Shown piece by piece: positions 1 to 12,034 of a stretch of 64,000 bases of DNA (the stretch's first letter is position 1; the number at the start of each line of letters is the position of its first letter). Under the pieces are notes generated by a model. It saw only the letters and a program-made list of their open reading frames with translations. It was not told where the DNA came from and ran no database searches. The translations under genes and the position numbers were made by a program. Source of the DNA: Macrosoma leucophasiata (taxonomy: Eukaryota; Arthropoda; Insecta; Lepidoptera; Hedylidae); the NCBI GenBank assembly GCA_036365455.1, contig JAWQUS010000030.1:17194001-17258000 (forward strand), given 5' to 3'.

Positions 1-905
1 CCTATATCAAACAAAATACCACCAACTTAATTCAATATAACTTTTGAATACACTAAGAAAATGAAATAAAATAAGAGCACCATACGCCTCTTTCAAGGTT
101 CCCGCCAAAAACATATACCTACTTGTAGTACTTGTTTGTATTCTAAATGTAACTGTCATCGGAGACTTTTTTTTTAATGTATAATGGCATTGCTCTTACG
201 CATTATTATCAATCATTACGCATATTGCCAGTGCCAAGTAAAACGTTATTTCGTATTCGTATATAAGCAACGTAAAAGTTAGAATCAGTCAGTCAGTAAA
301 GTGAGTCACAGTCAGTTATTCGAGTAAAGCGATAATTGTTTATGATTGTACACCCCTTCTTCTTAGATATAATTATGTCGCTAATAACCTAAATTGTCTG
401 GAAGAAATTGCTTTAACCAATAAGACCGCCTATTGTGCATATCCATACTATTGTCTTTGTTGATTGTTACTCTTGGTGACTATACACGGGCGCTATAATA
501 AACCTATATCAAACAAAACGCCACCAACTTTATTTAATATAACTCAAAAATACACCAAGAAAACGAAATAAAATCAGAGCACCATACGCCTCTTAAAGTT
601 CCCGCAAAAACCATCGGCGAATTCGTTTTTTTTAAATTATGGCATTGCTGTTACGTTTTTTTTATCCAGTGTCAAGTAAAATTATATTAATTTAAGCAGA
701 GTAAAAGTTAGGATTAGTCAGTCAGTTTAGTGAGTTACAGTCAGTAATTCGAGAAAAGCGATGGCTACTTTACCAGAACATTTAAGATAAAGTTTTGGAG
801 GCAACCTGAAAGGTTGTGTTTTCGCACTGTTATTCTATTTCACTATACACGGCCACTATTATAAACCTATATCAAACAAAATGCCACCAACTTTATTTAA
901 TACGA
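1..905 (+). repeat. Unclassified interspersed repeat, family F, broken tandem copies
   Basis: Three partial copies of one unit lie in tandem. The segment starting CCTATATCAAACAAAATACC is at 1, again near 503 and again near 866. A second segment with a repeated CAGTCAGT motif is at about 280-335 and 705-760. The same unit returns as an inverted pair at 30.9-31.7 kb. I see no coding capacity and no clear terminal structure, so the class is unknown; an LTR fragment or a MITE are both possible. Confidence 0.6.
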
Positions 906-1320
906 GCTGTGCCCGCAACTTCGCCCGCGTTATAATTTATGATTGTTGAGTATCTACCCGGACGCAGTCGTGGGCGCAGCTAGTATAAAATTAGCCTAAG
1001 TTACTCCTTATTACATCAGCTATCTGCCAGTGAAAGCCTGCCTGCCTTCAAAATCGGTGAAGCCGTTCCCAAGATTAACCCCGCCAAACAGACAGACAGA
1101 CAGACAAAAATTGTAAAAAATGTTGTTTTGGTATATGTACCTACCGTGTATACATACATATGCATTTAGTAAAATCCGGTTATTTTTGTATTACAAACAG
1201 ACATTCCAATTTTATTTATTTGTATAGATGTGTATAAAGGTCAAAAATATAAAATTTTCTTGTAATTAAATATTGAATTGCCTATACAACAGACGGACAG
1301 ACAGATGCACGAGTGATCAT
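902..1320 (+). repeat. Interspersed repeat beginning GAGCTGTGCCCGCAACTTCG, family G
   Basis: The GTGCCCGC-ACTTCG-CCGCG head followed by a CAGACAGACAGA stretch is a very common insect repeat, probably the non-coding part of a LINE or SINE. Related copies are at 22.61-22.70 kb and 59.2-59.9 kb. No ORF is visible. Confidence 0.55.
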
Positions 1321-1520
1321 ATAAGGTTTATTTTGAGGTATGGAACTGTATAAATATGACATTTCCAAGTTTTTATACCTATATGCAGTATATGCGTTGC
1401 TTTCTGCCTATAGTATGTCATTATTTTTATTGCAGGTAATTGCAAAATACTATCTGATTAAATTCTATGTTAGAATTTAATCAGGGAGGGCCGCTTTGAC
1501 CGGATACTAGTAATAGGGTC

Positions 1521-1818
1521 TTACTGGTGGTAGAGCTCCAGTGACGGAGCTCGAGGGCGTAGGCACCACCGCATTACCTAATATACTTGCCGCTAAATGG
1601 TAGTGTTCAGCACTATCGTGTTCCGGTCAGGTGGTAATGTACGGCTCTGTAATTTCCGGCACAGAGGCATAACACCTAATGCCTCAGGAGTGGCAGCGCA
1701 TCTGCATTTTGACGTCTGGTCATTGTGTGGGTGTCTATAGGCTGCAGTCATCACTTAATATCAATGTGAACTGCATGCTTGTTTGCCACTTTTATTACAT
1801 AAAAAAAAAAAAAAAAAA
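1521..1818 (+). repeat. Family A short interspersed element, full length with poly(A)
   Basis: Reference copy of the most abundant repeat here (more than 20 copies). It starts ACTGGTGGTAGAGCTCCAGT, has a middle block GTGTTCCGGTCAGGTGG, and ends CATAAAA plus an A-run (1799-1818). At about 300 bases with an A-tail and no ORF it behaves like a SINE or the 3' tail of a LINE. I see no convincing tRNA head. Confidence 0.7.
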
Positions 1819-2009
1819 GGGTATCTTTATGAATATTATTTACACGTGCAGTCGTTTTCTCTTAATTTGGTAACCAAGTTGATATAAATACAAGCGGCAA
1901 TAGAAAATATGTGTTTATATTCGAGATCAGATCCGGTCGAGGGTAATATTTACTACTTTTTATAAGAAATATTTTCTCTCTTACTGGTCGTAGAGTTCCA
2001 GATCCGTGT

Positions 2010-2375
2010 GTTTTTTTATGTAATGGAAGTGGTAAACAAGAATGCAGCTCACATGGATGCTAAGTGATGACTGCAGCCTATATATACAAAATTGTTCAGT
2101 GTCTATTTAATTTATTATGTGTTTTTGATTATTATTAGTGGTTATTCACTCTAGGTTAGTTTTAAAAAAAATGACGATGTAAAAGTGCTCTCCAGGAGCC
2201 TAATTATATGAAATAAATGAATAAACTGAATAAACTATAGACACAAACACCAAGGTCAAAATGCAGATGCATTACCACTCCTGAGGCATAAGGTGTTATA
2301 CCTCTGTGCCGGAAATTACAGCTCCGTACATTACCACCTGACATGGACACGATAGTGCTTACTTTCTACCGCTAC
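2010..2375 (-). repeat. Family A copy, minus, split by a LINE-tail insertion
   Basis: The A-tail end is at 2010-2083 and the body resumes at about 2236-2375. Between them is about 150 bases ending in ATGAATAAACTGAATAAAC, which reads like the 3' tail of a different retroelement. The flanks rejoin at the CTATAG motif of the family A consensus. Confidence 0.55.
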
Positions 2376-2379
2376 CGAG

Positions 2380-2690
2380 CTCTACCGCCAGTGTTTAGCA
2401 CTGTCGTGTTCCGATTAGATGAAAATATACGGCCACGTGATAAGTACCACAGAGAGATAATAACTTAGGTTTCAGAGGTGGCTACGCATCTGCATTTTGA
2501 CTTCTGATCTTTTTTTTTTTTTTTTTTTTTTTTTTTATTATTTTATAAATATATTTCACAAGCATGTGTTAATGCGAAATAATATAGAAACAATTCTGAT
2601 CTTTCTGTTAGTGTCTATAGGCTGCAGTTATTACCTAACATCAATGTGAACTGCATGTTTGTTTGCCACCTCGGTTACATAAAAAAAACT
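2380..2690 (+). repeat. Family A copy split by a family S3 SINE tail
   Basis: The family A body (2380-2510) continues at 2598-2690. The interruption begins with a long T-run and contains the CACAAGCATGTGTTAATGCG tail typical of family S3. The sequence TTCTGATCT occurs on both sides of the insert, a plausible 9-base target duplication. Confidence 0.55.
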
Positions 2691-2691
2691 A

Positions 2692-2838
2692 CCACAGAGC
2701 CAATTAGACAGTAACTTAGGTTTCAAAGTTGGCAACGCATCTGCATGGTGACCTTTAGTTTTTGTGTAAATATCTATAGGCTGCAGTAACCACTTAACAT
2801 TCATGTGAACTACAAGCCTTGCCACCTTCGTTACATTA
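2692..2838 (+). repeat. Family A 3' fragment
   Basis: Degenerate 3' half of family A, recognised by CTATAGGCTGCAGT followed by the conserved ATGTGAACT block. Confidence 0.5.
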
Positions 2839-2875
2839 AATAATGTTTTATAGATTTCATAAAAAACATAATCTC

Positions 2876-2960
2876 TTGCTGCGCCTCAATTTGGGGAGAG
2901 TATGCCATAACCGCCACTCTTGTCATGCGGATTGGCGATTACAATGACGATAGTTTCTAT
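2876..2960 (+). repeat. Fragment of a repeat carrying GCGGATTGGCGAT
   Basis: The same short block (ATGCCATAA..CGCCA..GCGGATTGGCGAT) recurs at about 19.55, 53.15 and, inverted, 5.33 kb. It is probably a LINE or SINE tail. No further structure is visible. Confidence 0.4.
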
Positions 2961-2984
2961 GCAAATACAGTGGCGTAAAAAAAG

Positions 2985-3268
2985 TCATACTCCGATGGTT
3001 CGGGCATATAGAAAGAATGTCTAATGAGCGAATGACTAAACAGATATACAATGCGAATGTAGATAGTTGCAGAGGCCCAGGAAGACCAAGACCAAATAGG
3101 TCAAGTTCTGTCTGATGGTGGCGTCAAAAGTCGTAGGAATCGGCGTGCATGTATGAAAATAATGATGAAGGTAGACGAGGCACGGGAAGTATGTCAGGAC
3201 CGGGATATCTGGCGCTCTACACTCTCTGCCTACCCCGTTAAAGACCTGGCGTGAAGATACATAAACCC
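2985..3268 (+). pseudogene. LINE C-terminal remnant (RWFGHIERM type), copy 1
   Basis: It encodes the end of a non-LTR retrotransposon polyprotein. Fragments of the RWFGHIERM and GRPR motifs, and a final block ending about WRSTLSAYPV, can be followed in translation, but a deletion near 3090 breaks the frame. It matches the better copy at 12984-13396. The stretch ends GTGAAGATACATA, a short form of the ATAC-repeat tail. The RT domain is absent, consistent with 5' truncation on insertion. Confidence 0.6.
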
Positions 3269-3595
3269 TTAAAGAAAAATTGAGCAAGAGGGAGGAAAAA
3301 GAACGGTTTTCGGATAAAAGAAAATCGATTCACCTTATTGCGAGCTATTATTACGTACAACTTTTCTGATGGAATGTGTTGGTGATGCAACAATTAGGAA
3401 TTTATGTTTTTTTAACAAAACTTCATGTAACATTGGAATGTATAATAGTATCCTAACTTCGGCATTGTCTGCAGAAGCAAAAGCCTTGTATAATATTTGT
3501 CAAGTAGCTTTAAAATTTGGTTAATTTATTAAATGGTATTTTTTTATAGGACCGGCATACCTACTAGCGTTTAAGCTCCTTAAATAAAGAGAAAA

Positions 3596-4332
3596 AACCG
3601 GTCAAGTGCGAGTCGGGCCACGCGCAGTGTAGGGTTCCGTAGTTTTTAGGTTTGATATAATTTAATGAAAAATTAAATAAATACTTTCTATGGAGTTGTT
3701 CAAAAATTTCGAGTAAAATACATTTGATCGCCTATTACTCGCACACTTGTAAAGTCAACTTAAGTGTGATAGTTTTCCTATTAAATTCATTATATGTAGC
3801 TACTATTGGCCTAAGGTTTGAATTTCTAACAATAACCGTTTAGTTGGTAGAGGGGGGGGGGACACACTTGACTCTAACGAAAATAGGCACTTTAAAGCTT
3901 AATAAGTCAGGAACAGTTAACTAAATCGAAAAATGATATTAGTACGCCTCTAACATTTTTCAAAGACCTATCCAACAATATCCCACACCATATAGAAAAC
4001 GAAAAATTAAAAAATAATCCGCGCGTTACATGAAGGAGAGGTACCCTAAATAAAAAAAATCTTTCTTTGTTGAACCGTTTAAATAATAATGAATTTGTTA
4101 TGTGCCTTACCGCAATATGGTAAGAAAATAAATTATTATTTCATTTCATTTCATTATCTCATTTTTATTCTACCACTTTGTCGGCGTTATTAAGGTGTAT
4201 ACTTTTGCCAAATTTCAAGTCTCTAGTATCAATAGTTTTTGCGCCGAACCGTGGACGGACAGACAGACAGATAGACAGACAGACAGACGGACATGGCGAA
4301 ACTACAAGGGTTTCTTGTTTACTACGGAACCC
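3596..4332 (+). mobile_element. Family C repeat (GGGTTCCGTA ends), with a nested insert
   Basis: It starts with an AAGTGCGAGTCGG block and GGGTTCCGTA, and ends ACGGAACCCC after a CAGACAGACAGA stretch, so the outer ends are inverted. A minus copy is at 20.76-21.18 kb and partial copies lie near 7.26 and 11.05 kb. About 115 bases at 4046-4160, ending in ATTTC repeats, look inserted. Non-coding; probably a non-autonomous DNA element. Confidence 0.55.
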
Positions 4333-4587
4333 CAAAAAAGAGGGAGGCTAAGAGAGGACAGACTTGCCAGCTATTTCAGAGAAGAACTAGAAGGCAACAG
4401 TTAGTTTCGTTTATAATAAAACAGTGTTGCTCAAGTGACAATTTTTTTAATGAAACGAAGTATGTGCGTGACGAGCGACCGCATTCCTCACTTGCTACAA
4501 CATTACTGCTACGCAATTATCATGTTTGTGTCACATCAGGGTGGTTGCAGATTTTATATATGTATGTGGAAAGTAAGATAATGATTG

Positions 4588-4801
4588 AAGCGCGCGTGGC
4601 CCGGCGGCTGGTGTAGATCGTAAGCGATCTACTCGGTTAAGCACTACGGGCGCGGTCGGGTAGTGTGATGGTTTGAAAACATCCGACAGCGGGTTGGCCA
4701 CTAACCCAACCTCCACCAATCCGCATTGGAGTAGCGTGGTGGAGTAAGCTCCAGGCCTGCATTCGTGCCCAGCAGTGGGACGTATAATGGGTTGTCATTA
4801 T
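4588..4801 (+). mobile_element. SINE family S1, internally deleted, with target duplication
   Basis: It starts GAAGCGCGCGTGGCCCGGCGG (tRNA-like head) and ends with the CCCAGCAGTGGGACGTAT tail. Compared with the copy at 19894-20247, the middle of about 140 bases is missing. AAGATAATGAT occurs just before (about 4576) and just after (4803) the element, a target-site duplication typical of LINE-mobilised SINEs. Confidence 0.7.
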
Positions 4802-4864
4802 TAAGATAATGATATAACATGTAACATCTATGCATCGTGAAATTGTAGTAGTTTTCCCCAAGGA

Positions 4865-5141
4865 TTTTTTTTATGTAATGGAAGTGGTAAACAAACATGC
4901 AGTTTACATTGATTTTAAGTGATGACACCCACTCAAAGACCAGGGTCAAAATGCAGATGCGTTACCACTCCTGAGGCCTAAGGTTATGCCTCTTGCCACT
5001 GTGCCGGTAATTACAGGGCCGTACATTACCACCCGACCGGAACACGATAGTGCTAAACACTACCATTTAGCGGCAAGTTTATTAGGTAATGCGGTGGTGC
5101 CGACACCCGCGAGCTCCGTCACTAAAGCTCTACCACCAGTA
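4865..5141 (-). repeat. Family A copy, minus
   Basis: Nearly full-length inverted copy of the 1521-1818 element, running from the T-run (A-tail) to CTCTACCACCAGT. Confidence 0.65.
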
Positions 5142-5464
5142 ATATATAGCCATGGTAGTAGGTACAATCGAGCGCGTCTGAAGGCGAGCGATCGCCCTCT
5201 AGTTGACGGTTGACTGACTGCACTAATGGAACAGTCAACCGAAAAATAGCGGTCAAACCATTCCAAAGGCGTGGTAGTAAATAAAATAACGCGGGATGGG
5301 CAGCAGCGTCCACCGATAAAACTACCTTACTGCGTTCGCCAATCCGCCTGCCAAGCGATGTGGTTATGGCAATTTCTCCCCAAATGACGCACAACACTGT
5401 AGTGGGTGTTTTTGGGGAACGCTTTGCCCAGCAGTGGATATCTTTCCTCGTGATAAGTTATGCC

Positions 5465-5673
5465 CATAGAGCAACACGGGAGTAGCCATCATAGCCGGTC
5501 AGAGGGGAGTAGCCATCTACAGGCTTTTCCCTCTGTCAAAGTACAAGCCCAAGTGGGCAGAGATGTTTGAATGTGTGCGTGATATTCCCCTCCGCAAAAA
5601 AATACAGACTGTTTTGCATTGGTAATAAACGCTACGGCTACTCTGGTCAGCCGGTGGCCCGTGTTGCTCTATG
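5465..5673. mobile_element. MITE family M8, 209-base copy with 8-base TSD
   Basis: The ends are CATAGAGCAACACGGG and its inverted match CCCGTGTTGCTCTATG. GTTATGCC is perfectly duplicated at 5457-5464 and 5674-5681. It has no ORF of note. An 8-base duplication fits hAT-like or P-like transposition. See the sister copies at 48913, 52811 and 60728. Confidence 0.8.
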
Positions 5674-5829
5674 GTTATGCCGTATCAGAAAGCAAGTGAG
5701 CTTAATTTACTCTGAATTTTTGAATATTGATGAATTTTCACTTTTCTTTTCAATTTGTCGGCAGCGCATGCTCATGCGTAGTGCATGAGTTATGCTCTGA
5801 AGTAGTACCACTGGTCAGGTCCAAGTTGT

Positions 5830-5945
5830 AATACCTCAGTGTCAGTAACAGTACATTTCCACCTGACCGGAACACAATAGCGCTGCCTGCTAACATTTAC
5901 TGGCAAGTAGATTATGTAATGCGAGGAGTTCACCACCAATTATAC
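5830..5945 (-). repeat. Degenerate family A fragment, minus
   Basis: Retains ACCTGACCGGAACAC and the GCAAGTA..TAATGC block of family A at low identity. Confidence 0.4.
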
Positions 5946-6633
5946 ATAAACTTTGTCCATATGATCCGTGAACAATTTTGTTTTAAAAAAAAATTAAGTA
6001 TTCTTATATCGAATTACTAGAACCAATTACGAGTAACTACATCTCTCACAATAAATTGAGAAAGTCAAAAAGTGGGTTTTCGTAAACTGTAAATATCAGT
6101 GTTTATAAGCTGTAGTGAAATTACACTAATTAAACTATTTGAAAGTGACTGTAAAGTGTTGAATTTATAAACAAAAGTTTTATAAATAATAAGTAAGTAA
6201 GAAGATTGTATAATGCTCTGGTTTTGCTTTGAAATTTTTCTAATATTTTAACGTAACTTCACGCCTGTAATCCTCGAAAAGGCAGAGAAGATATGAATTA
6301 GGGAGGGATTTTGCTGTAAGAAATCATAAAAATTGATTATGGCAATGAGAATTGTTTACAAACACTCAAAAAGGATCAATAGACAAGATGGACAATGGAG
6401 AAAGCGCCTGCTATCGGACACTGGCGGCGTACATATGTATGATGCCTTTGAAACATACTAGATGGCGCTGTTCTGCATTTAAAAGTTTGTATCTTTTGTT
6501 TGTTTGTTAGATTTATATTTATTCAATTTCATGTTTATTTTGTATGCAAGGAAAATGAAAAACAAACATCAATCCACTTAACTTTATTTTGAAACATGAA
6601 GCTTATTAAGTATCTTGTAATCTTAGCTAGTTT
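5946..6633. other. No feature recognised
   Basis: AT-rich sequence without a credible ORF or exon. A short SINE S2 tail fragment (CTTCACGCCTGTAATCC) is near 6248. Confidence 0.4.
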
Positions 6634-6920
6634 CTTTTTATGTAAACAAGCATGCAGCTCACATTGATGCTAAGTGACGACTCCAGCCAATAAACGTCTA
6701 CGACGATTATCTTTCTAATCTTTGCCTAGAACCTCCAAATGGTAGTGTTCAGCACTATCGTGTTCCGGTTAGATGGTAATGTATGGCCCTGTAATAACTA
6801 TCATAGAGACAAAAAAACATAGGTCTCAGGGGTGGCAACGCATCTACATTTTGACCTCTGGTTTTGTATAGATGTCTATAGGCAGCAGTCTTCACTTAAC
6901 ATCAATGTGAACTGTTGGTA
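6634..6920. repeat. Two family A fragments, head to head
   Basis: A minus-strand tail fragment (6634-6690) is followed by a plus-strand body and tail (6736-6914), each recognised by the GTGAACTG / CAGTTCACA block. Confidence 0.5.
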
Positions 6921-7304
6921 TTGTTTTTTAGGAAATCTATTAAAATAGGTACTAGAAAGACCAGCATATGCATGAAACGGACGTCTCTCTGTTTATTGTT
7001 AACCTAAACGGGTTACAAATCGCACACTTTATGTCACTTTTTTGTGACTGTACGAATGCGTTTATGCAAATGAGATGGCTACGCAATGATAGCCCAATTT
7101 CAGTGTGTTTTCCCAATCGATAGGCCATTGCGAATCGAGGTGACCGGTATTGAGCGCGTTGTTAGTAAACACTTTCCCTAATTATACGCGACTGTATCTA
7201 TACTTGTCGTGTATTGTGTAATGCACGCTTAATAACAATCGGGATTTGAACTAATTAAATTTTTAGGGTTCCAGAGGTAAAAGGGAACCCTCATGTCCTG
7301 ATAA

Positions 7305-7410
7305 TCTGAAACCTTACGGGTGGCATCGCATCTGCATTATGACCTCTGGTTTCGTGTAGATGTCTATAGTCTGTAGTCATTCTTTAACATCCACGTGAAC
7401 TGCATGCTGC
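7305..7410 (+). repeat. Family A 3' fragment
   Basis: Contains GCATCGCATCTGCATTATGACC and the TCTATAGTCTGTAGTC block. It ends near GCATGCTGCATG without an A-tail. Confidence 0.4.
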
Positions 7411-8165
7411 ATGCAGTGAACAGGCGAGAACCAGATTACGAAATAAATGAATTTAAAATTCAAATAGGTAAAAAGTCTTACGCTGATATATAAAATTATA
7501 GGGACTCAAGTTTAACAGTTGAAAAAGTTTTTTTTTCTTCAATTCAGTTTAATTTTGTTAGTCTTAAGAATTCAGGGCCTTTAGTTTGTTCGGAACTCAG
7601 ACTCCCACTTGACCGGTTTTTTTCTTGCAATACCTTACAATAGAACTGTTTTTGCAGCGCCATCTATTGAAGCGGGAAAAGTGTGTGAAAAACGCATTGT
7701 ACAGATTTTCTCTCGCAACAGCGAACACGTCGTAAAATTTTATTGGTATCAATGTCAAGTTTAACTATGATCGGATTGCGACAATCCGATTTCATTGTTG
7801 ATTAAGAAGGTCACTGGGTTTTAAAGTTGTCTGGTTGTTTTGTTGTATTCATTTTGCTTAAAGAATTATGGCAAGAGTTGTAAAAAAATAATTAAAAAAG
7901 TACACGATACACACAATATAAGTTTTGAAGTATTATCTAGTGAATTTAAAATACATTTCCTGGTATTTAAAATATTTTATTCATGAATCTTTCGAGTTTA
8001 AACAATGAATTGTACATTATTACTTAATATTTTGTGGATAGTCACGTTTTACGCTTTTTGCTATCTGTGGTTGAGTTGGTGGTGAGTTCCACCGCATCAG
8101 ATACCTAATCTGTCTTGGCAACCAAAAAATCTCTGGTTTTGATGTTTCTGGACTATAGAATTGAC
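7411..8165. other. No gene recognised
   Basis: AT-rich. A family C edge (CTTGACCGGTTTTTTT) is near 7611. No exon-like segment seen. Confidence 0.35.
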
Positions 8166-8375
8166 TTACTATCAATGTGAACTGTATGCTTGTTTGACAT
8201 TTCATGACATAAAAAAACTCGGCGGCACTAGGAAACTATGTGAAAATGTAAAAATTCCAATAACGCCAGAGATAAAATATAATACAATCACACCACTTAT
8301 CTTTAAGTATAATACATGTTAGCACACACACACATAGAAGAACTGACGGCCGTTGGTTCAGAAGAGTTCTATAAT

Positions 8376-8518
8376 GGCGACGAGGTGGACCAATGATCTG
8401 GTGAAGGTGGCGGGAAATCTTTAGATGGAGGCGGCCCAGGACCGATAGTTGTGGCAATCTTTGAGGGAGGCTTTTGTCCAGTTGTGGACGGCTATCGGCT
8501 GAAATGATGATGATAACA
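8376..8518 (+). pseudogene. LINE C-terminal remnant (REAFVQLWTAIG type)
   Basis: In one plus frame the sequence reads TRWTNDLVKVAGNL, then a stop, then after another stop LREAFVQLWTAIG, then a GATGATGAT tail. This is the recognisable C-terminus of a common lepidopteran non-LTR retrotransposon whose transcripts end in a trinucleotide repeat. The two in-frame stops make it a dead fragment. Confidence 0.6.
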
Positions 8519-8974
8519 CGTTTATTATTGATTGCCTCTGACCCGAGCATCGATCCTAGGACTCCAGCGTACTAGTAATAGCCTACCACTAGACTATTGA
8601 AGCAGCAAAAGGAAAAAGATTTTATACAGGGTAATAAATTAGGGTTGCCTCACCCCTTCGTTTAAATATAGGCGCGAATATATTGGATAGCGAAGATATA
8701 TTATAATGACATAAAATTTGCAATGAAATGATGTAAATTAAACAGTGATAACTAAGTTTGGGTAATAGCCGGAAGACCTAATGGCATACTCTCATTATTA
8801 TTCGCAAAGACATGTAATTTCCTTCAAGACGTTGTAGGAAATGTATGACCGGCTGCATGAAAATACTCGTAGATACGCATATCTCTACGATTATGTAACG
8901 TCAATACAAAAATATCATGTAGAGCATTTTTCATGTACAACCTACTTGAAATTCTTACTGATTTTTTTTTTTTC

Positions 8975-9165
8975 ACAGCCCCACTCTAGGTATAAACCTG
9001 TGTCGTGGGTGCCGTTGTACACATACAACACATACACAAACACCCAGACCCGAAACAAATATCTGTAGGCCATACAAATATTTGTCCCGGTGCGGGGATC
9101 GAACCCGCTTACCCTTCAAATCAAACGGTCGTCTCACACCGCTGGACTAACCGGGTCGTCAAATC
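8975..9165 (-). mobile_element. tRNA-derived SINE family S4, copy 1
   Basis: Read on the minus strand it has a tRNA-like head: box A-like TTAGTCCAGCGG, box B GGTTCGATCCC, and pairing ends CCGGT/ACCGGG. The head is followed by a conserved body shared with the copy at 9307-9510. The body and the absence of the copy's isolated tRNA fold argue against a functional tRNA. Confidence 0.65.
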
Positions 9166-9173
9166 TATCGTCT

Positions 9174-9545
9174 AATGGACGAGGTAATGTACGGCAATGC
9201 AATTTTCGGCAGAGGCATATTACCTTAGGCCTTAGTAGTGGCAACGCATCTGCATGTTTATAGATTACAGTATAACTTACCATCAATAAAATAAATTAAT
9301 TAAATCACTTACACTCACAACCCCACACTAGGTATAAACCTGTGTCGTGGGTCCCGTTGTACACACACAACACATACGCAAACACCCAGACCCGAAACAA
9401 ATATCTGTAGGCCATACAAATATTTGTCCCGGCACTGGGATCAAACCCGTAAGCCTCGGTTCGTACGGTCGTCGCACATCGCTGGACCAATTGGCTCGTC
9501 AATATAAATTGTATGCTTGATTGCCACTTCATGACTTAAGAAACA
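9174..9545 (+). repeat. Family A copy split by SINE S4
   Basis: The family A middle (9174-9288) and tail (9511-9545) flank the minus-strand SINE at 9307-9510, so the SINE inserted into a pre-existing family A copy. Confidence 0.5.
9307..9510 (-). mobile_element. tRNA-derived SINE family S4, copy 2
   Basis: Same body and tRNA-like head as 8975-9165 with scattered differences in the anticodon-arm region. Inserted in family A. Confidence 0.65.
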
Positions 9546-11040
9546 TATTGACTGTTTGTTCGAATTAAAAAAAAAGGGTTGAAAAACCCATTTATCACGC
9601 TTCAACCATTAAGAGCAAAGCAGTAATATTTGAATGAATGCTCTAGTTGCTCAAACGAGAAAGAAACTTTTGTAGACGAAAGAGAAGTCGCTGGCACAGC
9701 TAGTCACTTTAATATACCTTTTCAATCAAATGAGTGCGTTCACACTTCTGTATCAAAACGATGTGTGATCTAAATCTGTGATAGATGAATGGAGGTCTAC
9801 AGTTTCTCAGTTTCGTAATCGTATGAACACTTAGCGGCAGTAGTGTTTGTTAAGATCGACAGTTTCAAAGTAGCGAGCGAAAGTGTTTGTGGAATGGCCA
9901 TGTCATGTAGAGTTATGACACGAAAGTTAGTTGGTATAAGTTTGGTGCGATAAGCGATTTTTGGTATTTAATTTTATAGAGAAAAAAAAACCATTCGATC
10001 ACTATCCTACCTGCTATAAGGGGCTGATATACGCCAAATCGTGCAAATGACCAATTTTTAAAGTCCGAATTCTGAACATTTATTTGGTAGCTTACAAAAA
10101 CATCCAATTTAATAATATTCAGTTGAACGTTGGGTGATTGTTGCCACAATTATAATGAAAATAAATATAATAATTATGAAAGTAGCAGGTCAAAGCACTG
10201 TCCACATGTACGTAAATACTGTAATGCATACCTTTTTTGACGTTATCTAAAAAGATTAAAATTAAAATATCTTGAGGAAACACATGCGATGTTGTTTAAT
10301 AGTAACATTTTATGGCAGACAGATTAAATAATGTGTTTGTATCAACATTTAATTACATCCTTAGAGTTCTATCATACAGTAAAAATATATTTACATAAAT
10401 CATATGCGGCTGTTTCCGTCCCGAAGTCAAATTTTTTCTTTCCCATTTTTTTTTAAATTTTCTTAAGTTTACTCGCATGTGTTATTGCGAAAAATAAAAT
10501 ATTACAATAATATATTTACATCTTAGTAAAAATCGTTCCCCGCTTAATTTTGTACCACAACTGAAAGTCTCATAATTTGCCACGTAAGTAATAATCGGAC
10601 AATATAATTGTACAGTCGGCGACAGGTCATGCTGTGCCCGTGGGCATTTATGCATGTTGTAATAGAAGCTATAATGCAATGATTTGGATTGGTCTATTAT
10701 AAAGTTGATTGTATTATTACTTTGTTTCTGTATTTTGAGAATTTTGTTATAACCTACAGTTTTGGTCTACAAGATACTTAAAATGTAAAAAAAAAAAAAA
10801 TAATAAACTTGAACTTGTAAGCTTGAAATTTTTATATAATTTAGTTCATATATAGCGAAGTTTAAAAAAAATTGACAGGCGATTTCGATGAGCACAAGTG
10901 CCTGCCAGGCGAACCGAAAGGTGTGCTATATGTATGAATTAAAATTATCTTTCTTCTGTAAAGTTGAAATTCATATAGGTGTTTGTCTAAGATATTTGAA
11001 GTAAGTAGGTTCAATAACAGGCGGTTCTGGATAGCATAAA
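9546..11040. other. No gene recognised
   Basis: About 1.5 kb of AT-rich sequence. It has a short S3-type tail near 10459-10503 and an A-run at 10787-10800. No exon-like segment or structured repeat was recognised. Confidence 0.4.
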
Positions 11041-11045
11041 CAAAT

Positions 11046-11460
11046 CGGTTAAGTGCGAGTCAGACTCGCGCGCAAAGTGTTCCGTACAAAAAAAATGCTT
11101 AAAAATTACGTTTGTTGTATGGGAGGGGCTTCCATACAACAAAAGTAATTTTTGATGTTTACTTTATTTTTATTTAGATATTTTTTATGAAAGATAATAA
11201 ACAAATCAATATTCTGTGTAAATTTTAAGAGTCTACCTGCTACCGTTATTAATATTGAGCAAAAATACGAAAAAAAAACACGTTTTTTTTCTGCGTCACT
11301 TGACTCATTTTCAGCAGCATCATCAAGTTTTTCAAACCACCCATAAGGTATCTCATATGCCGTTATAGCAAGAAAGCTGAAATATTCAATTTCCAGCCTT
11401 ACAGGACCAACGGTGCTCGGAGGGTTCAGTATCTCTCAGTCTATTTGTAATTGTAACGTT
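11046..11460 (+). repeat. Family C repeat, diverged copy
   Basis: Starts TAAGTGCGAGTCAGACTCGCG then GTTCCGTAC, matching the head of the 3.6 kb copy. The downstream part is diverged. ATTACG..TTGTTGTATGG and a later inverted match form a short hairpin. Confidence 0.45.
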
Positions 11461-11604
11461 GATTCAAAAATTGAGATGGTAGAGATAAGTGACAAAGTTG
11501 ATATAAAGTAATAATTATTTAGTATTTAAGTATCTTCACGTCAAGAAATTCGCGGGGTAGGCTGAGAGTGTGGACCGCCCTGTAGTATAATGATATATTT
11601 ACTA

Positions 11605-11832
11605 GCTGACCCGGCAAACTTCGTATTGTATCGGAATGAAATAATGTGTCAAAGGTTTGATAGATACGGAGTATGCGAAAATGAAATTGTGTTTTTTACT
11701 AATCACCTTCAATTTCTTTATATTTTCTTACCTTTTAAACCAAGGTAACCAAGATAAGATAAATCCGTTCAGCTGTTCTCGAGTTTTAGCGAGACTAACG
11801 AACAGCAAAAGATTTTTATTTAAATAGATAAA
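11605..11832 (+). repeat. Interspersed repeat ACTAGCTGACCCGGC, family H
   Basis: Contains the ACTAGCTGACCCGGCAAACT head and the GAGTTTTAGCGAGACTAACG tail. Copies are at 27.5-27.74 and 33.42-33.66 kb. Non-coding; probably a SINE or LINE tail. Confidence 0.55.
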
Positions 11833-12034
11833 AATATTATTACCTGAATCAAATTTGAGTGTCTGTTAGTAATATGAAAATAACCGCTTTTTACTTAATG
11901 CATATGTATGTACGTACTACTACGTACACAGTACATATACCAAAACTACATTTTACTATTTTTGTCTGTCTGTCTGTTTGTTCCGTCTAATCTCGGGAAG
12001 GGATTTACCAATTTTGATGGCAATGCGATAAATG

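Noticed and set aside
3036..3287. Minus-strand frames opposite the RWFGHIERM LINE fragments (also at 13011 and 32135)
   Set aside because: Recurrent antisense shadows of the LINE C-terminal coding sequence.
9080..9165. Minus-strand tRNA gene candidate
   Set aside because: A second copy with the same non-tRNA body lies at 9307-9510, so both are tRNA-derived SINEs.
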